The notes under the pieces: model-generated
Told to the model about the DNA's origin: nothing
What the model saw: the letters and a program-made list of their open reading frames with translations, nothing else
Databases searched by the model: none
Source: an uncultured bacterium
GTDB lineage: Bacteria > Cyanobacteriota > Vampirovibrionia > Gastranaerophilales > Gastranaerophilaceae
Assembly (NCBI GenBank): GCA_945910925.1
Contig: CAMDZX010000055.1
Coordinates: 1-10,418, forward strand
Length of the DNA stretch: 10,418 nucleotides
Direction: 5' to 3'
Shown: in pieces, positions 1 through 6,702 of the stretch
How positions within the stretch are numbered: the stretch's first letter is position 1
Layout of the letters: every line of letters starts with the position of its first letter
Program-made: the position numbers and the translations under genes

Positions 1-21
1 CTAAAAAACTTTAGCTTTTTT
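1..21 (+). terminator. possible 3' part of an intrinsic terminator, cut by the window edge
   Basis: CTAAA (1-5) and TTTAG (10-14) are complementary around a 4-base loop and are followed by C and six T. The stem would lengthen if the bases left of the window are A-rich and end in G, because the sequence after the right arm is CTTTTTT. It would end transcription of a plus-strand gene lying left of the window. Only 5 weak base pairs are visible, so the call is tentative. Confidence 0.35.
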
Positions 22-88
22 ATTCTGTTTGTTACATTTGTTTACATAGTTGTTTGTTTTGTATATTTAATTAATTTATTGTTACAAA

Positions 89-117
89 TAGACAAAATAT
101 CCATACACGAATAAAAT
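89..117 (+). promoter_or_regulatory. sigma70-type promoter of recO
   Basis: TAGACA (89-94, 5 of 6 matches to TTGACA) lies 17 bases before TAAAAT (112-117, 5 of 6 matches to TATAAT). Transcription should begin around 123-126, zero to four bases before the recO ATG at 127. The same stretch holds an in-frame TAA (112-114) upstream of the ATG, so translation cannot start further upstream. No Shine-Dalgarno is present. Confidence 0.6.
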
Positions 118-126
118 ATAGTTATC

Positions 127-894
127 ATGGAGAGTAAAAATTATACAACGGATGCTATTAATCTTAAATCTTATGATTTAAGCGATGCCGATAAAATCAT
201 ATTGATGTATTCAAGGGACAAGGGGCTTATCAAAGGTGTTGCAAAGGGAGTTAAGAAACCAAAGAGCAAACTTGGTGCACGTATGGATGCGTTGATTGCA
301 AATACATTAATGTTTGCAAAAGGGAAAAGTCTTGATAGAATATGTCAGGCACAGTCAATAAATACTTTCAAAGATTCAAGGCAGGATATTGATAAGCTGA
401 TGTGTTCGTCATATATTTCCGAAGTTGTTTCTAATTTCGGAGTAGAGGAGGATCCCTGTTCCAAAGATGTGTATGATTTGTTATACAAAGCTCTTGATAA
501 GATTTCCAAAGCAGAAACAAAAAAAGATGTACTTATTGCGGTTATAAAATTTCAATTAAAGATGATGTTAATATCAGGTTTTTCTTTGGAACTTGATTCC
601 TGTCTCTGTTGCGGAGAACGGGTTTTGAATGAGAATATGTATTTCTCTCATGAAATGGGCGGTATCATTTGTGAAGAATGTAACCAAACATTTAAAATTA
701 AAACGAAAATGCACTATAAAATTCGAGATTTTCTTGAGGCAATGCTGCAATTTGATTTTGATTATACCTGTGATTACGACCAAAAAGCAACCGAAAAGGT
801 TTGTATGGTATGCTTCAACCTTTTAAAAGACTATATAAGGCTTCGTTCAGGTAAAAATTTTAAAACGGATAAGATTTTGCAAGAAGTTTTATAA
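127..894 (+). CDS. recO: DNA repair protein RecO
   Basis: RecO is a recombination mediator of the RecF pathway. It works with RecR to load RecA onto SSB-coated single-stranded DNA at gaps and anneals complementary strands in the cytoplasm. The 255-residue length is normal for the family. The N-terminal OB fold shows the family pattern: the start of strand 1 with SYDLSDADKIILMYSRDKGL (residues 15-34), then GVAKGVKKPKSKLG (37-50). The C-terminal helical domain carries the zinc site CLCCG (159-163) and CEEC (182-185). The start is fixed because an in-frame stop lies only 15 bases upstream and the OB fold begins at about residue 8. There is no Shine-Dalgarno, and the -10 hexamer ends 9 bases before the ATG, so the mRNA is probably almost leaderless. 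The 3' end overlaps the convergent porin-like gene by 6 bases. Confidence 0.93.
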   Translation: MESKNYTTDAINLKSYDLSDADKIILMYSRDKGLIKGVAKGVKKPKSKLGARMDALIANTLMFAKGKSLDRICQAQSINTFKDSRQDIDKLMCSSYISEVVSNFGVEEDPCSKDVYDLLYKALDKISKAETKKDVLIAVIKFQLKMMLISGFSLELDSCLCCGERVLNENMYFSHEMGGIICEECNQTFKIKTKMHYKIRDFLEAMLQFDFDYTCDYDQKATEKVCMVCFNLLKDYIRLRSGKNFKTDKILQEVL

Positions 895-2094
895 CATAAT
901 TTGAGTTCCAATGATAATTCTGTGAGAATCTTTATCGAAAGCATTTTGTCTGAATATGTAATTAACCATAAATCTGAGACCTTGTCCTTTTAGGTAATAG
1001 TTCATTCCCATAACATATTCTTTGATGCTTTGGTTCGAAACTCCAAGATTAGGTTGAAATGTATCGTATCTTGCCAAAAGCTCTATCTTAGGAGTGATTC
1101 TGTAATACACACTTGTATACATACCTCTTGCATGGTTTTTTGAAAGTCCTAATCTGCCATTGTAGCCGTCAGCATTAGCAAATTCAAAATCCGCTTTAAA
1201 TTTCTTATATTGGTAACGAGCATACGCACCCGCAACATTATAGGTAAAATCGTCGTGCCCTGAGCTTATCCCCGCTCCAAGTTTTAAATCTCCATACTGT
1301 CCTTGAGTTTTACCGAGTGGTTTAATATTCACCCAACCTGTAAATTCCGCACCCGGAAAGAACGATCTGAAATATGTATCAGAGCTGTATCCTCCGATAT
1401 CATATTCAAATAAATCATATTCTCCGATTATTCTTGCACCAAATTTTCTTACGTTTCCGAGATTTCTGCTAATTTGAGAATACGAAACGAAAGGCACCAT
1501 CCAGTCAGCCCTTGAACCTTCCTCTCCCGTGTGAGTTCTTGAGTTACCTATAATAATACGATGATGAGGTGTGAATTGATGTGCAACATATAAATTCCCG
1601 ATTAAAAACTGGAAAAAATTCAAATCTTCTCGTTGTGTATAATATCTTGTTGTTATATTAAATGATGTTTTTCCGTCTTTAAAATATCCTCTGATATGGT
1701 TTTCAATATTTTTGTTGGTATAAAAAACATCTGTATTTGAATTCCGCTCTATATCTGTAGTTAATGCACCTTTATAATAAAAACCTGTATGCAGACTGTC
1801 TAAGATGCCTTTTTCAAAATATTTTGTTGTCTTTGCATTGAGAAGATATACCGGCATGTTTAGATTTGTGCATTCGCTGTCTTTTGGTAAAATATTTGCG
1901 TTAAAAGTTTCCTTTATTCTAAAGCCGTATTCGTTGTAGTGTTGTTCTGTATTTTGTAATTCTTCAGCCTGTTTTTTTTGCAACTCAAACGGTACATCAT
2001 CTATAAAAAATACATCGTCCGTTTTGCATTCTTCGGACAAAGAAAATGATGCAGTAAAACTATAAATTAACAATAATAATAAAATTTTCTTCAA
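889..2094 (-). CDS. outer membrane beta-barrel protein, porin-like
   Basis: This 401-residue protein begins with a Sec signal sequence (MKKILLLLLIYSFTASFS), which points to export to the outer membrane. From about residue 85 onward it shows many short amphipathic strands rich in alternating Tyr/Phe and charged residues, separated by Gly/Asn/Asp turns, as in a 14-18 strand barrel. The last third (ELLARYDTFQPN, then MNYYLKGQGLRFMVNYIF, then HRIIIGTQIML) resembles the end of phosphate-selective porin O/P-type barrels, where ARYD and NYYL-K precede the final strands. The substrate cannot be told. The protein ends in Leu rather than the usual aromatic residue. Residues 20-85 form a pre-barrel segment with C23 and another Cys at about 75. 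The only start that preserves the signal peptide is TTG at 2094; upstream the frame holds no ATG, GTG or TTG before a stop. It is preceded by a near-perfect extended -10 but no Shine-Dalgarno. Tail-to-tail overlap with recO leaves no room for a terminator. Confidence 0.72.
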   Translation of the reverse strand: MKKILLLLLIYSFTASFSLSEECKTDDVFFIDDVPFELQKKQAEELQNTEQHYNEYGFRIKETFNANILPKDSECTNLNMPVYLLNAKTTKYFEKGILDSLHTGFYYKGALTTDIERNSNTDVFYTNKNIENHIRGYFKDGKTSFNITTRYYTQREDLNFFQFLIGNLYVAHQFTPHHRIIIGNSRTHTGEEGSRADWMVPFVSYSQISRNLGNVRKFGARIIGEYDLFEYDIGGYSSDTYFRSFFPGAEFTGWVNIKPLGKTQGQYGDLKLGAGISSGHDDFTYNVAGAYARYQYKKFKADFEFANADGYNGRLGLSKNHARGMYTSVYYRITPKIELLARYDTFQPNLGVSNQSIKEYVMGMNYYLKGQGLRFMVNYIFRQNAFDKDSHRIIIGTQIML

Positions 2095-2101
2095 GGTTTT
2101 A

Positions 2102-2110
2102 ATTATATCA
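2102..2110 (-). promoter_or_regulatory. extended -10 promoter of the porin-like gene
   Basis: Read on the minus strand the sequence is TGATATAAT, a perfect extended -10 element (TGnTATAAT), with the hexamer at 2107-2102. The -35 position, 17 bases upstream, is poor (TTTTAG), which is typical when an extended -10 is present. Initiation is predicted at about 2094-2096, on or next to the TTG start codon at 2094. Confidence 0.6.
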
Positions 2111-2171
2111 TAATGATTAATTTTCTAAAAGAGATTTTTTAATTAATAAAAACGGAAAACTTATTAATGAA

Positions 2172-2199
2172 TTGTTAAAATCATTAAATATACTATATT
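2172..2199 (+). promoter_or_regulatory. promoter of the small gene at 2237
   Basis: TTGTTA (2172-2177) and TATATT (2194-2199) are separated by 16 bases, with 4 and 5 matches to the sigma70 consensus. Transcription would start near 2206, giving a leader of about 30 bases that includes a Shine-Dalgarno (GAGGGTGA, 2223-2230). This promoter diverges from the one serving the porin-like gene. Confidence 0.5.
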
Positions 2200-2236
2200 T
2201 GGAAGATGAGAATAGTTTTGACGAGGGTGATTATAT

Positions 2237-2512
2237 ATGAAAAAGGCAAATAAAGCATTGATTTATATGGATTTATGTCAAAATGCGTATGATGAACTTA
2301 CATTGGTTGACAGTCTGTTATGCGCGATTCAGGAATCTTGTTTAAATCTCGAGCTTAAATCCGAATACTATAACAGTAGCGAAAGTTCGACTCTAAAGAT
2401 AAGTCAAGAACGCAATATGTATATAAATCTCACATCAATGGCAAGAGAACGTCTTAAAAATATTGAAACCTTGAACTCAGAACTGGAAACTAATGTGATA
2501 ACTCTTATTTAA
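2237..2512 (+). CDS. small helical protein of unknown function
   Basis: This 91-residue protein is not one I recognise. It has no signal peptide or membrane segment and is expected in the cytoplasm. The sequence looks almost wholly helical: residues 1-40 (ANKALIYMDLCQNAYDELTL onward) and 52-88 show heptad-like spacing of Leu, Ile and Met, separated by a short polar Ser/Asn-rich turn (YYNSSESS, about 44-51). This would suit a helical hairpin or small dimer. Cysteines lie at 14, 28 and 35. The gene is well supported as coding: it has its own promoter, and the Shine-Dalgarno GAGGGTGA sits 6 bases from the ATG. It stands alone between a divergent porin-like gene and a convergent GH57 gene. A second strong Shine-Dalgarno lies 11 bases after its stop. 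Confidence 0.65.
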   Translation: MKKANKALIYMDLCQNAYDELTLVDSLLCAIQESCLNLELKSEYYNSSESSTLKISQERNMYINLTSMARERLKNIETLNSELETNVITLI

Positions 2513-2522
2513 GCAATACAAT

Positions 2523-2580
2523 AGGAGGAAATTTGAAATTCCCGCATGTTATTACTGCAATATGGATTTATCAAATTTAG
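2523..2580 (+). other. orphan Shine-Dalgarno with a 15-codon frame
   Basis: A perfect AGGAGG (2523-2528) lies 4 bases before a TTG (2533) that opens a 15-residue frame, MKFPHVITAIWIYQI, ending at TAG (2578-2580). It begins 20 bases after the stop of the 91-residue gene and would be on the same transcript. The frame runs antisense over the last 29 bases of the GH57 gene. It could be a real micropeptide with a hydrophobic centre, the remains of a lost downstream gene, or chance. Confidence 0.25.
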
Positions 2581-5041
2581 TTTTATAATAATCAATATCA
2601 ATATTCAAAAGCCTTGCAATATCAAATAAAATAAGTAGCAAATCTCTGTCTGATTGACGTGACATTGCCTCTATTAATTTATCAAATTTACTGACAACTT
2701 TTGAGTAAAATACATTTTGTGCTTCGGACAAATCAGGATAAATCTCCAGTTTTTTTGAGGCATCCAAGAGTTCAAGAGTCGCATCAGCTTGTTGATATTC
2801 CATACTGTACACAAGACGGTTAATATTCTGAACTATTTTCTTTGCAAATAACTTGTTAGTTTCTGTTTTATCAATATTAATACCCAATCTTTTTGCTTCA
2901 AAATTTATATCAGATGCAAGTTGTAAAGTATCTTCATCCATAAAGGTACCCGAATTTGTGAATAATTCGTTGAATTCGTGTCCGAGAGTATACTGTGCAG
3001 ATATTTTAAATTCCTCAGGAACATCTAATCCGAGTGCTTGAAGATGGAAAATAGGGTTTTTGCCTTCTTCATATATTTCTTCATAATTTCTTGCAAAAGC
3101 AGACAATTTATCTTTCAAAAGGATTTGTAAGATTTTTCGTCGTTCTTCTATAAAAATATCTTTAAGTGTGAAGTAATCTTTCCCGAATGAATTATCAATC
3201 GCTCTTATTATTTCGGTCAAAGGATACGTAATAAATGTTCTGATTAAATCTTTTTCGATATTATCATATTCATCTGTGTAATCTTTTATTGAACATTGGA
3301 AATCGCCACCTGAGAATTGAAGCATTGCAAACATCATATCAGAATGCTCCATTGTTATTTTTGATTGAACCTCAACATGCCCGACCAACAATTGAGCATC
3401 TCCGTTTTTGACTTTTTTATATGATTTCTTGGTAATTGTGTAACAGTATACATCTTCTTCTTCATCTACATCCTGATACAATGAAGATATTGCCCATAAA
3501 CTTACAATTTGTTTGAGAGTTACAACAGAAGGTTTTACATATTTTTGATAAATATCACGTCCGTTGCCGAGTTCTTTGTAGTTACTTTGAGCCTGAGAAA
3601 GTATTTCAAGGTAATGTGTTTCTAAATCTTTCTTAGTAAAGTGTTTCGCAAGTTGTATAACACGTGCGGCATATTTCATAATTTGTGTTGTTTCAATCCC
3701 CGAAATGTCAGAGAAGAACCAACCGCAGCTTGTATACATCAACATTGCGTGTCTTTGCATTTCCAACAATTCCATTGCTCGAGTTTTGGAGATATCATCC
3801 AACCCGTCAAGGAAATATTTGGCTTGGAAGTTTTTAACACTCAATTCGGAACGGTCAAGAATTACATCAATATAATTCATTCTTGCTTGTGTGGAATCTT
3901 TAAAATATTTCTTCCCGAATTTTTGACATAGCGGAATTATTTCATCTCTCAAATAATCCATCGCATCTCTAAGCGGTCTGCGCCATTTTTGGTTCCATCC
4001 CGGATGACCGCCTGTTGAACATCCGCAGTCCTCACACCATCTGCCGACCCCATGGAAACAACTCCATGATGAAACATCTTTAATATCAACTTCCCAATCG
4101 CTTGCGTACTTTTCAAGGTACTCGGCATAGTTGGTTATTGTGAAACCTGCCTCTTTTGCTTTTGAAGAAAGTGCATATGCAAGAGCCATATCACCGAATT
4201 TTGTATGGTGTCCGTAGCTTTCTCCGTCAGTTGCAATATTAACAAGCTGCGGATAATTTCTCTCATAAGAAACACCATCTTTAAGGCGTCTTACGAATTT
4301 ATTTCCGTCGGTTAATAATTCATCAAACGCTACTGACTTAGAAATTGCACCATCGTAGAAGAATAAATCGATATACTTGTCAGGTGCAGATTTTATATAA
4401 TACCTGTATGAACGTGCAGGGTCAATGTTTCCCCAACTGACATCATGCCAGTTAGGTTCACCTTGTTTTCTAATACTTTTTGCTTGAAATGGTGAAAGAA
4501 TTGTAAACTTAATCCCGTGTTCAGCCAGAACTCTGAGTGTATCATCATCAACTGCAGTTTCCGCAAGCCACATACCTTCAGGTTTTCTGCCAAACCTGTA
4601 TTCAAAATCTCTTATTCCCCATATAACTTGAGTTTGTTTATCAAGTTCATTTGCAAGGGGCATTATCATGTGGTTATAAACCTGCGCAATGGCATTACCG
4701 TGTCCGCTATGAAGTTCAATACTTTTTATATCGGCTTTTATAATTCTTTCGTACGCATGCGGCGCAAATGTTTCCATCCAGGAAAGAAGTGTCGGACCAA
4801 AATTGAAACTCATATTCTCATAGTTATTGACGATTTTCAATATTTGGTTTTTTGAATTGACTACTTTTGATACGGAATTTGGAGCGTAACACTCATTATT
4901 TACACGTTCGTTCCAATCGTGACATGGAAGTGCACTTGGTTGCAGTTCAATAGCCTCTAACCAAGGATTTTCTCTTGGCGGTTGATAGAAGTGTCCATGT
5001 ATTGCCAGAAAAACTTGTTTATCGTCTTTTTCATTTCCCAT
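2552..5041 (-). CDS. glycoside hydrolase family 57 protein with DUF3536-type C-terminal region
   Basis: This 829-residue cytoplasmic protein has no signal peptide. The N-terminal half is a GH57 (beta/alpha)7-type catalytic domain, a family acting on alpha-glucans (alpha-amylases, 4-alpha-glucanotransferases, branching enzymes) with retaining chemistry. Visible GH57 signatures are HGHFYQPPRENPW (15-27, region 1), NFGPTLLSW (80-88), the nucleophile block GMWLAET (E161) and the acid/base block ATDGESYGHH (D272). The Cys/Gly-rich stretch WCEDCGCSTGGHPGWNQKW (335-353) is the hallmark of the GH57 subgroup that carries a DUF3536 region. Residues from about 380 to the end are mainly helical. The exact substrate is not determined; glycogen turnover is the likely role by family. 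A Shine-Dalgarno (AGGG) lies 9-10 bases upstream of the ATG. The gene follows an OB-fold-like secreted protein gene by 12 bases and is cotranscribed with it. No convincing terminator is visible downstream. Confidence 0.88.
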   Translation of the reverse strand: MGNEKDDKQVFLAIHGHFYQPPRENPWLEAIELQPSALPCHDWNERVNNECYAPNSVSKVVNSKNQILKIVNNYENMSFNFGPTLLSWMETFAPHAYERIIKADIKSIELHSGHGNAIAQVYNHMIMPLANELDKQTQVIWGIRDFEYRFGRKPEGMWLAETAVDDDTLRVLAEHGIKFTILSPFQAKSIRKQGEPNWHDVSWGNIDPARSYRYYIKSAPDKYIDLFFYDGAISKSVAFDELLTDGNKFVRRLKDGVSYERNYPQLVNIATDGESYGHHTKFGDMALAYALSSKAKEAGFTITNYAEYLEKYASDWEVDIKDVSSWSCFHGVGRWCEDCGCSTGGHPGWNQKWRRPLRDAMDYLRDEIIPLCQKFGKKYFKDSTQARMNYIDVILDRSELSVKNFQAKYFLDGLDDISKTRAMELLEMQRHAMLMYTSCGWFFSDISGIETTQIMKYAARVIQLAKHFTKKDLETHYLEILSQAQSNYKELGNGRDIYQKYVKPSVVTLKQIVSLWAISSLYQDVDEEEDVYCYTITKKSYKKVKNGDAQLLVGHVEVQSKITMEHSDMMFAMLQFSGGDFQCSIKDYTDEYDNIEKDLIRTFITYPLTEIIRAIDNSFGKDYFTLKDIFIEERRKILQILLKDKLSAFARNYEEIYEEGKNPIFHLQALGLDVPEEFKISAQYTLGHEFNELFTNSGTFMDEDTLQLASDINFEAKRLGINIDKTETNKLFAKKIVQNINRLVYSMEYQQADATLELLDASKKLEIYPDLSEAQNVFYSKVVSKFDKLIEAMSRQSDRDLLLILFDIARLLNIDIDYYKTKFDKSILQ

Positions 5042-5053
5042 GTCAGTAATTCC

Positions 5054-5539
5054 CTATTTTTTTGTATCGTCTTTCTTTATTTTATTAACAATATTCAAAG
5101 ATTCAGCATCAAACCACACATCTCCTAGGGCATTTGAGAATACCGTTCCCGTGACTTTTACGGTATCGCCTTCATCTATGTCGGGAAGCTTCTCTGCTGT
5201 TTTTCTGTTAATAAACATTTTTAATTCTGATAGCGGTATATTATTAATTGCATCATCTCTTAGAAACAAGAAAGATATATAGTTGTCTGAACTTCTCATT
5301 GCTCTGTTATAATCCAGTCCGAGTGTTGAGAATTTTGCAAATTTAGCAGTCATAGAAACACGTCTATGTATATATGCAGATGGATTATTAACCAAATCAA
5401 TAGGCTTAACTACAACTGCCTGCTGAATAGGTGTTATCGGGCTTGTAATTGTTGTTGTCGTTGCAAAACTTGTGTCTGCGTAGTTAAAAGTCGTAACCGT
5501 AATTCCTAATATAAAAATTATACTTAATATTTTTCTCAT
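5054..5539 (-). CDS. secreted OB-fold-like protein of unknown function
   Basis: This 161-residue protein has a clear Sec signal peptide (MRKILSIIFILGITVTTF), with likely cleavage after SFA (residue 26), so it should be periplasmic. A short Thr/Ser/Pro-rich linker (27-40) precedes a single domain (about 45-150). Its strand pattern resembles small periplasmic OB-fold proteins: LVNNPSAYIHRRVSMTAKF, then ISFLFL, then GDTVKVTGTVFSNALGDVWF. In such proteins the phrases 'NP..Y....V' and 'GD.V.VTG.V' recur. No catalytic motif is visible and no specific partner can be named. The Shine-Dalgarno AGGAGA lies 7 bases from the ATG. It is the first gene of a two-gene operon with the GH57 gene 12 bases downstream, an unusual pairing of an exported and a cytoplasmic protein. 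Confidence 0.75.
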   Translation of the reverse strand: MRKILSIIFILGITVTTFNYADTSFATTTTITSPITPIQQAVVVKPIDLVNNPSAYIHRRVSMTAKFAKFSTLGLDYNRAMRSSDNYISFLFLRDDAINNIPLSELKMFINRKTAEKLPDIDEGDTVKVTGTVFSNALGDVWFDAESLNIVNKIKKDDTKK

Positions 5540-5565
5540 GAACTCATCTCCTGATTAATATGAAT

Positions 5566-5593
5566 ATTTTAACATAGTTTTTATTTTTTGTAA
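5566..5593 (-). promoter_or_regulatory. promoter of the OB-fold/GH57 operon
   Basis: On the minus strand TTACAA (5593-5588) and TAAAAT (5571-5566) are 16 bases apart, and TG lies one base before the -10, giving an extended form TGTTAAAAT. Initiation is predicted near 5559, about 20 bases before the ATG, leaving room for the AGGAGA site. The -35 lies 5 bases from the edge of the inverted-repeat element at 5599. Confidence 0.5.
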
Positions 5594-5598
5594 CTAGT

Positions 5599-5840
5599 AA
5601 CAGGTTGGGTAAATGGGGAAAGGTAACTAAGTGATTGAGGAACTCTTATTGTGGTGAAATATTTACTGACTGGTGGAAACAAGTTCGGAATAACACTATG
5701 GTTGTTCTCCGGTTTTTCAGGATAACAGTTATATTAGTTTACACTAAATCGACAATGAAATTATTATTTCTCAGTTGCTTAGTTACTTGGTCACTCTGTC
5801 ACTTTCTAATACCCCCATTTATTCCCTTGCAAAACCTGTT
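5599..5840. repeat. imperfect long inverted-repeat element with 8-base tandem repeats (MITE-like)
   Basis: Almost the whole gap between the response regulator and the OB-fold gene is one inverted repeat. Three collinear blocks of the left arm recur, reverse-complemented and in order, in the right arm. AACAGGTT (5599-5606) matches 5833-5840. TAAATGGGG is identical in both arms. GTAACTAAG, followed by TGATTGAG on the left and CAACTGAG on the right, is nearly the same. The right arm also holds four degenerate 8-base units: TCAGTTGC, TTAGTTAC, TTGGTCAC and TCTGTCAC (5771-5802). The centre (about 5641-5770) contains smaller hairpins, for example CGGAATAAC against GTTGTTCTCCG (5686-5712) and TTAGT/ACTAA (5734-5747). 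There is no transposase gene and no clear target-site duplication. The right end overlaps the stop codon of the response regulator by one base. It may be a miniature transposable element, a repeated palindromic unit or a structured 3' UTR. No protein gene is supported in this interval. Confidence 0.5.
5771..5802 (+). repeat. degenerate 8-base tandem repeat, four units
   Basis: The consecutive octamers TCAGTTGC, TTAGTTAC, TTGGTCAC and TCTGTCAC share the pattern T-Y-n-G-T-Y-R-C. Most differences between units are transitions. The left arm of the surrounding inverted repeat carries the complement of about two units (GTAACTAA GTGATTGA). Confidence 0.55.
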
Positions 5841-6502
5841 TACACAAGTCCTTCCTTTAGAGCTTTTACTGCAGCTTGTGTTCTGTCATCCACAACAAGT
5901 TTCTGGATAATATTACATACATGTGCCTTTGCCGTATGCTCGCTTATGGTAAGTGTTTTGGCTATTTCACTATTTGTTTGTCCGTCAACAACCAATTTTA
6001 ATACTTCATATTCTCTTTGTGTAAGGTTTGAATGTGTTTCTCTAAACCCTGCGCGTGATAACTGTCTTGGGGGAATGACTCCGCAATTTCTGTCTTTTAT
6101 ATAAGGTACAACCTGCGGGTCAATCCACATTGCACCGTTTTTAATGGTTTTTATAATTGTCATTAAATGCTCCGTATTAATATCTTTTAGAATATATCCG
6201 AAAGCTCCTGCGGATAATGAATTAAATACTTCATCCTCCGATACGTGTGCAGTTAACATTATAACTTTTACATTCGGAATATTGAGCTCTGTAATTTTTT
6301 TTGTTGCTTCAACGCCGCTCATATCAGGTAAACCGATATCCATTAATACGATATCGGGTTTTAGTAATTTTGTTTTTTCAATTGCCTCTTTTGCATTTTC
6401 AGCTTCGGCAATTATCTCTAAATCAGGATAATCATTAAATAAAGATTTTATACCTATTCGCATTAATTTTTGGTCTTCAACAAGTAAAATACGTATAGTC
6501 AT
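5840..6502 (-). CDS. NarL/FixJ-family two-component response regulator
   Basis: This 220-residue cytoplasmic DNA-binding regulator is of the usual length for the family. The receiver domain (residues 3-120) has the acidic pair E9/D10, the phosphoacceptor D55 in LMDIGLPD, T84 and K106 (YILKD), so it should be phosphorylated by a histidine kinase. The LuxR-type helix-turn-helix lies at about 158-215: LTQREYEVLKLVVDGQTNSE, then IAKTLTISEHTAKAHVCNII. The recognition helix reads HTAKAHV where TVK.HV is the common form. No histidine kinase gene is in the window, so the signal and targets are unknown. A Shine-Dalgarno GGAGGA lies 5 bases from the ATG, behind a leader of about 68 bases. The stop codon touches the end of the inverted-repeat element, which may act as its 3' UTR. 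Confidence 0.92.
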   Translation of the reverse strand: MTIRILLVEDQKLMRIGIKSLFNDYPDLEIIAEAENAKEAIEKTKLLKPDIVLMDIGLPDMSGVEATKKITELNIPNVKVIMLTAHVSEDEVFNSLSAGAFGYILKDINTEHLMTIIKTIKNGAMWIDPQVVPYIKDRNCGVIPPRQLSRAGFRETHSNLTQREYEVLKLVVDGQTNSEIAKTLTISEHTAKAHVCNIIQKLVVDDRTQAAVKALKEGLV

Positions 6503-6532
6503 AGTTGTCCTCCAAATTAATTCTATGCTATT

Positions 6533-6549
6533 GATACAAATTTAGTATC
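6533..6549. repeat. GATAC/GTATC inverted repeat in the regulator's leader
   Basis: GATAC (6533-6537) and GTATC (6545-6549) flank a 7-base AT spacer, AAATTTA. It lies in the 5' leader of the response regulator, between the promoter and the Shine-Dalgarno. It could be a binding site for a dimeric NarL-type regulator (autoregulation) or a small RNA hairpin. Five base pairs could also arise by chance in such AT-rich DNA. Confidence 0.3.
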
Positions 6550-6576
6550 GGATGGATATTGGCTTTAAAAGGTAAT

Positions 6577-6605
6577 ATTATACACATATTATTTTGAATT
6601 GTTAT
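6577..6605 (-). promoter_or_regulatory. promoter of the response regulator gene
   Basis: On the minus strand ATAACA (6605-6600, 4 of 6 matches) lies 17 bases before a perfect TATAAT (6582-6577). Initiation near 6570 would give a leader of about 68 bases. It sits downstream of the terminator of the MarR/EmrA operon, so the regulator is an independent transcription unit. Confidence 0.6.
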
Positions 6606-6633
6606 CTGATTTGGAGTTTCAATCCATCTCATA

Positions 6634-6667
6634 AGACAAAGAAAACCGGAACTTGGAGGAGTTCCGG
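6634..6667 (-). terminator. intrinsic terminator of the marR-emrA operon
   Basis: On the minus strand CCGGAAC (6667-6661) pairs with GTTCCGG (6652-6646) across an 8-base loop. The stem is followed by TTTTCTTTGTCTT. It begins 36 bases after the stop of the adaptor gene and closes the two-gene operon. Confidence 0.82.
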
Positions 6668-6702
6668 CGGTAAGTTTTGTATACAATAATTTATCTGTTA
6701 TT

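Noticed and set aside
2513..2551. Possible terminator hairpin GGAA...TTCC between the small gene and the GH57 gene
   Set aside because: Only four outer pairs with an internal mismatch, a two-base loop, and no U tract.
4517..4855. 112-codon plus-strand frame antisense to the GH57 gene
   Set aside because: It lies opposite the conserved GH57 motifs and is explained by the codon bias of the real gene.
5651..5725. Short GTG-initiated frame (VVKYLLTGGNKFGITLWLFS...) in the centre of the repeat element
   Set aside because: Only 24 codons, with no Shine-Dalgarno. It could be a relic of coding sequence, but nothing recognisable supports that.
5771..5802. CRISPR-like repeat array
   Set aside because: The units are 8 bases long, contiguous and degenerate, with no spacers and no cas genes nearby.
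5635..5910. 91-codon plus-strand open frame through the inverted-repeat element
   Set aside because: It starts with TTG without a ribosome site, runs across the repeat arms and into the antisense of the response regulator, and its product has no consistent protein character.
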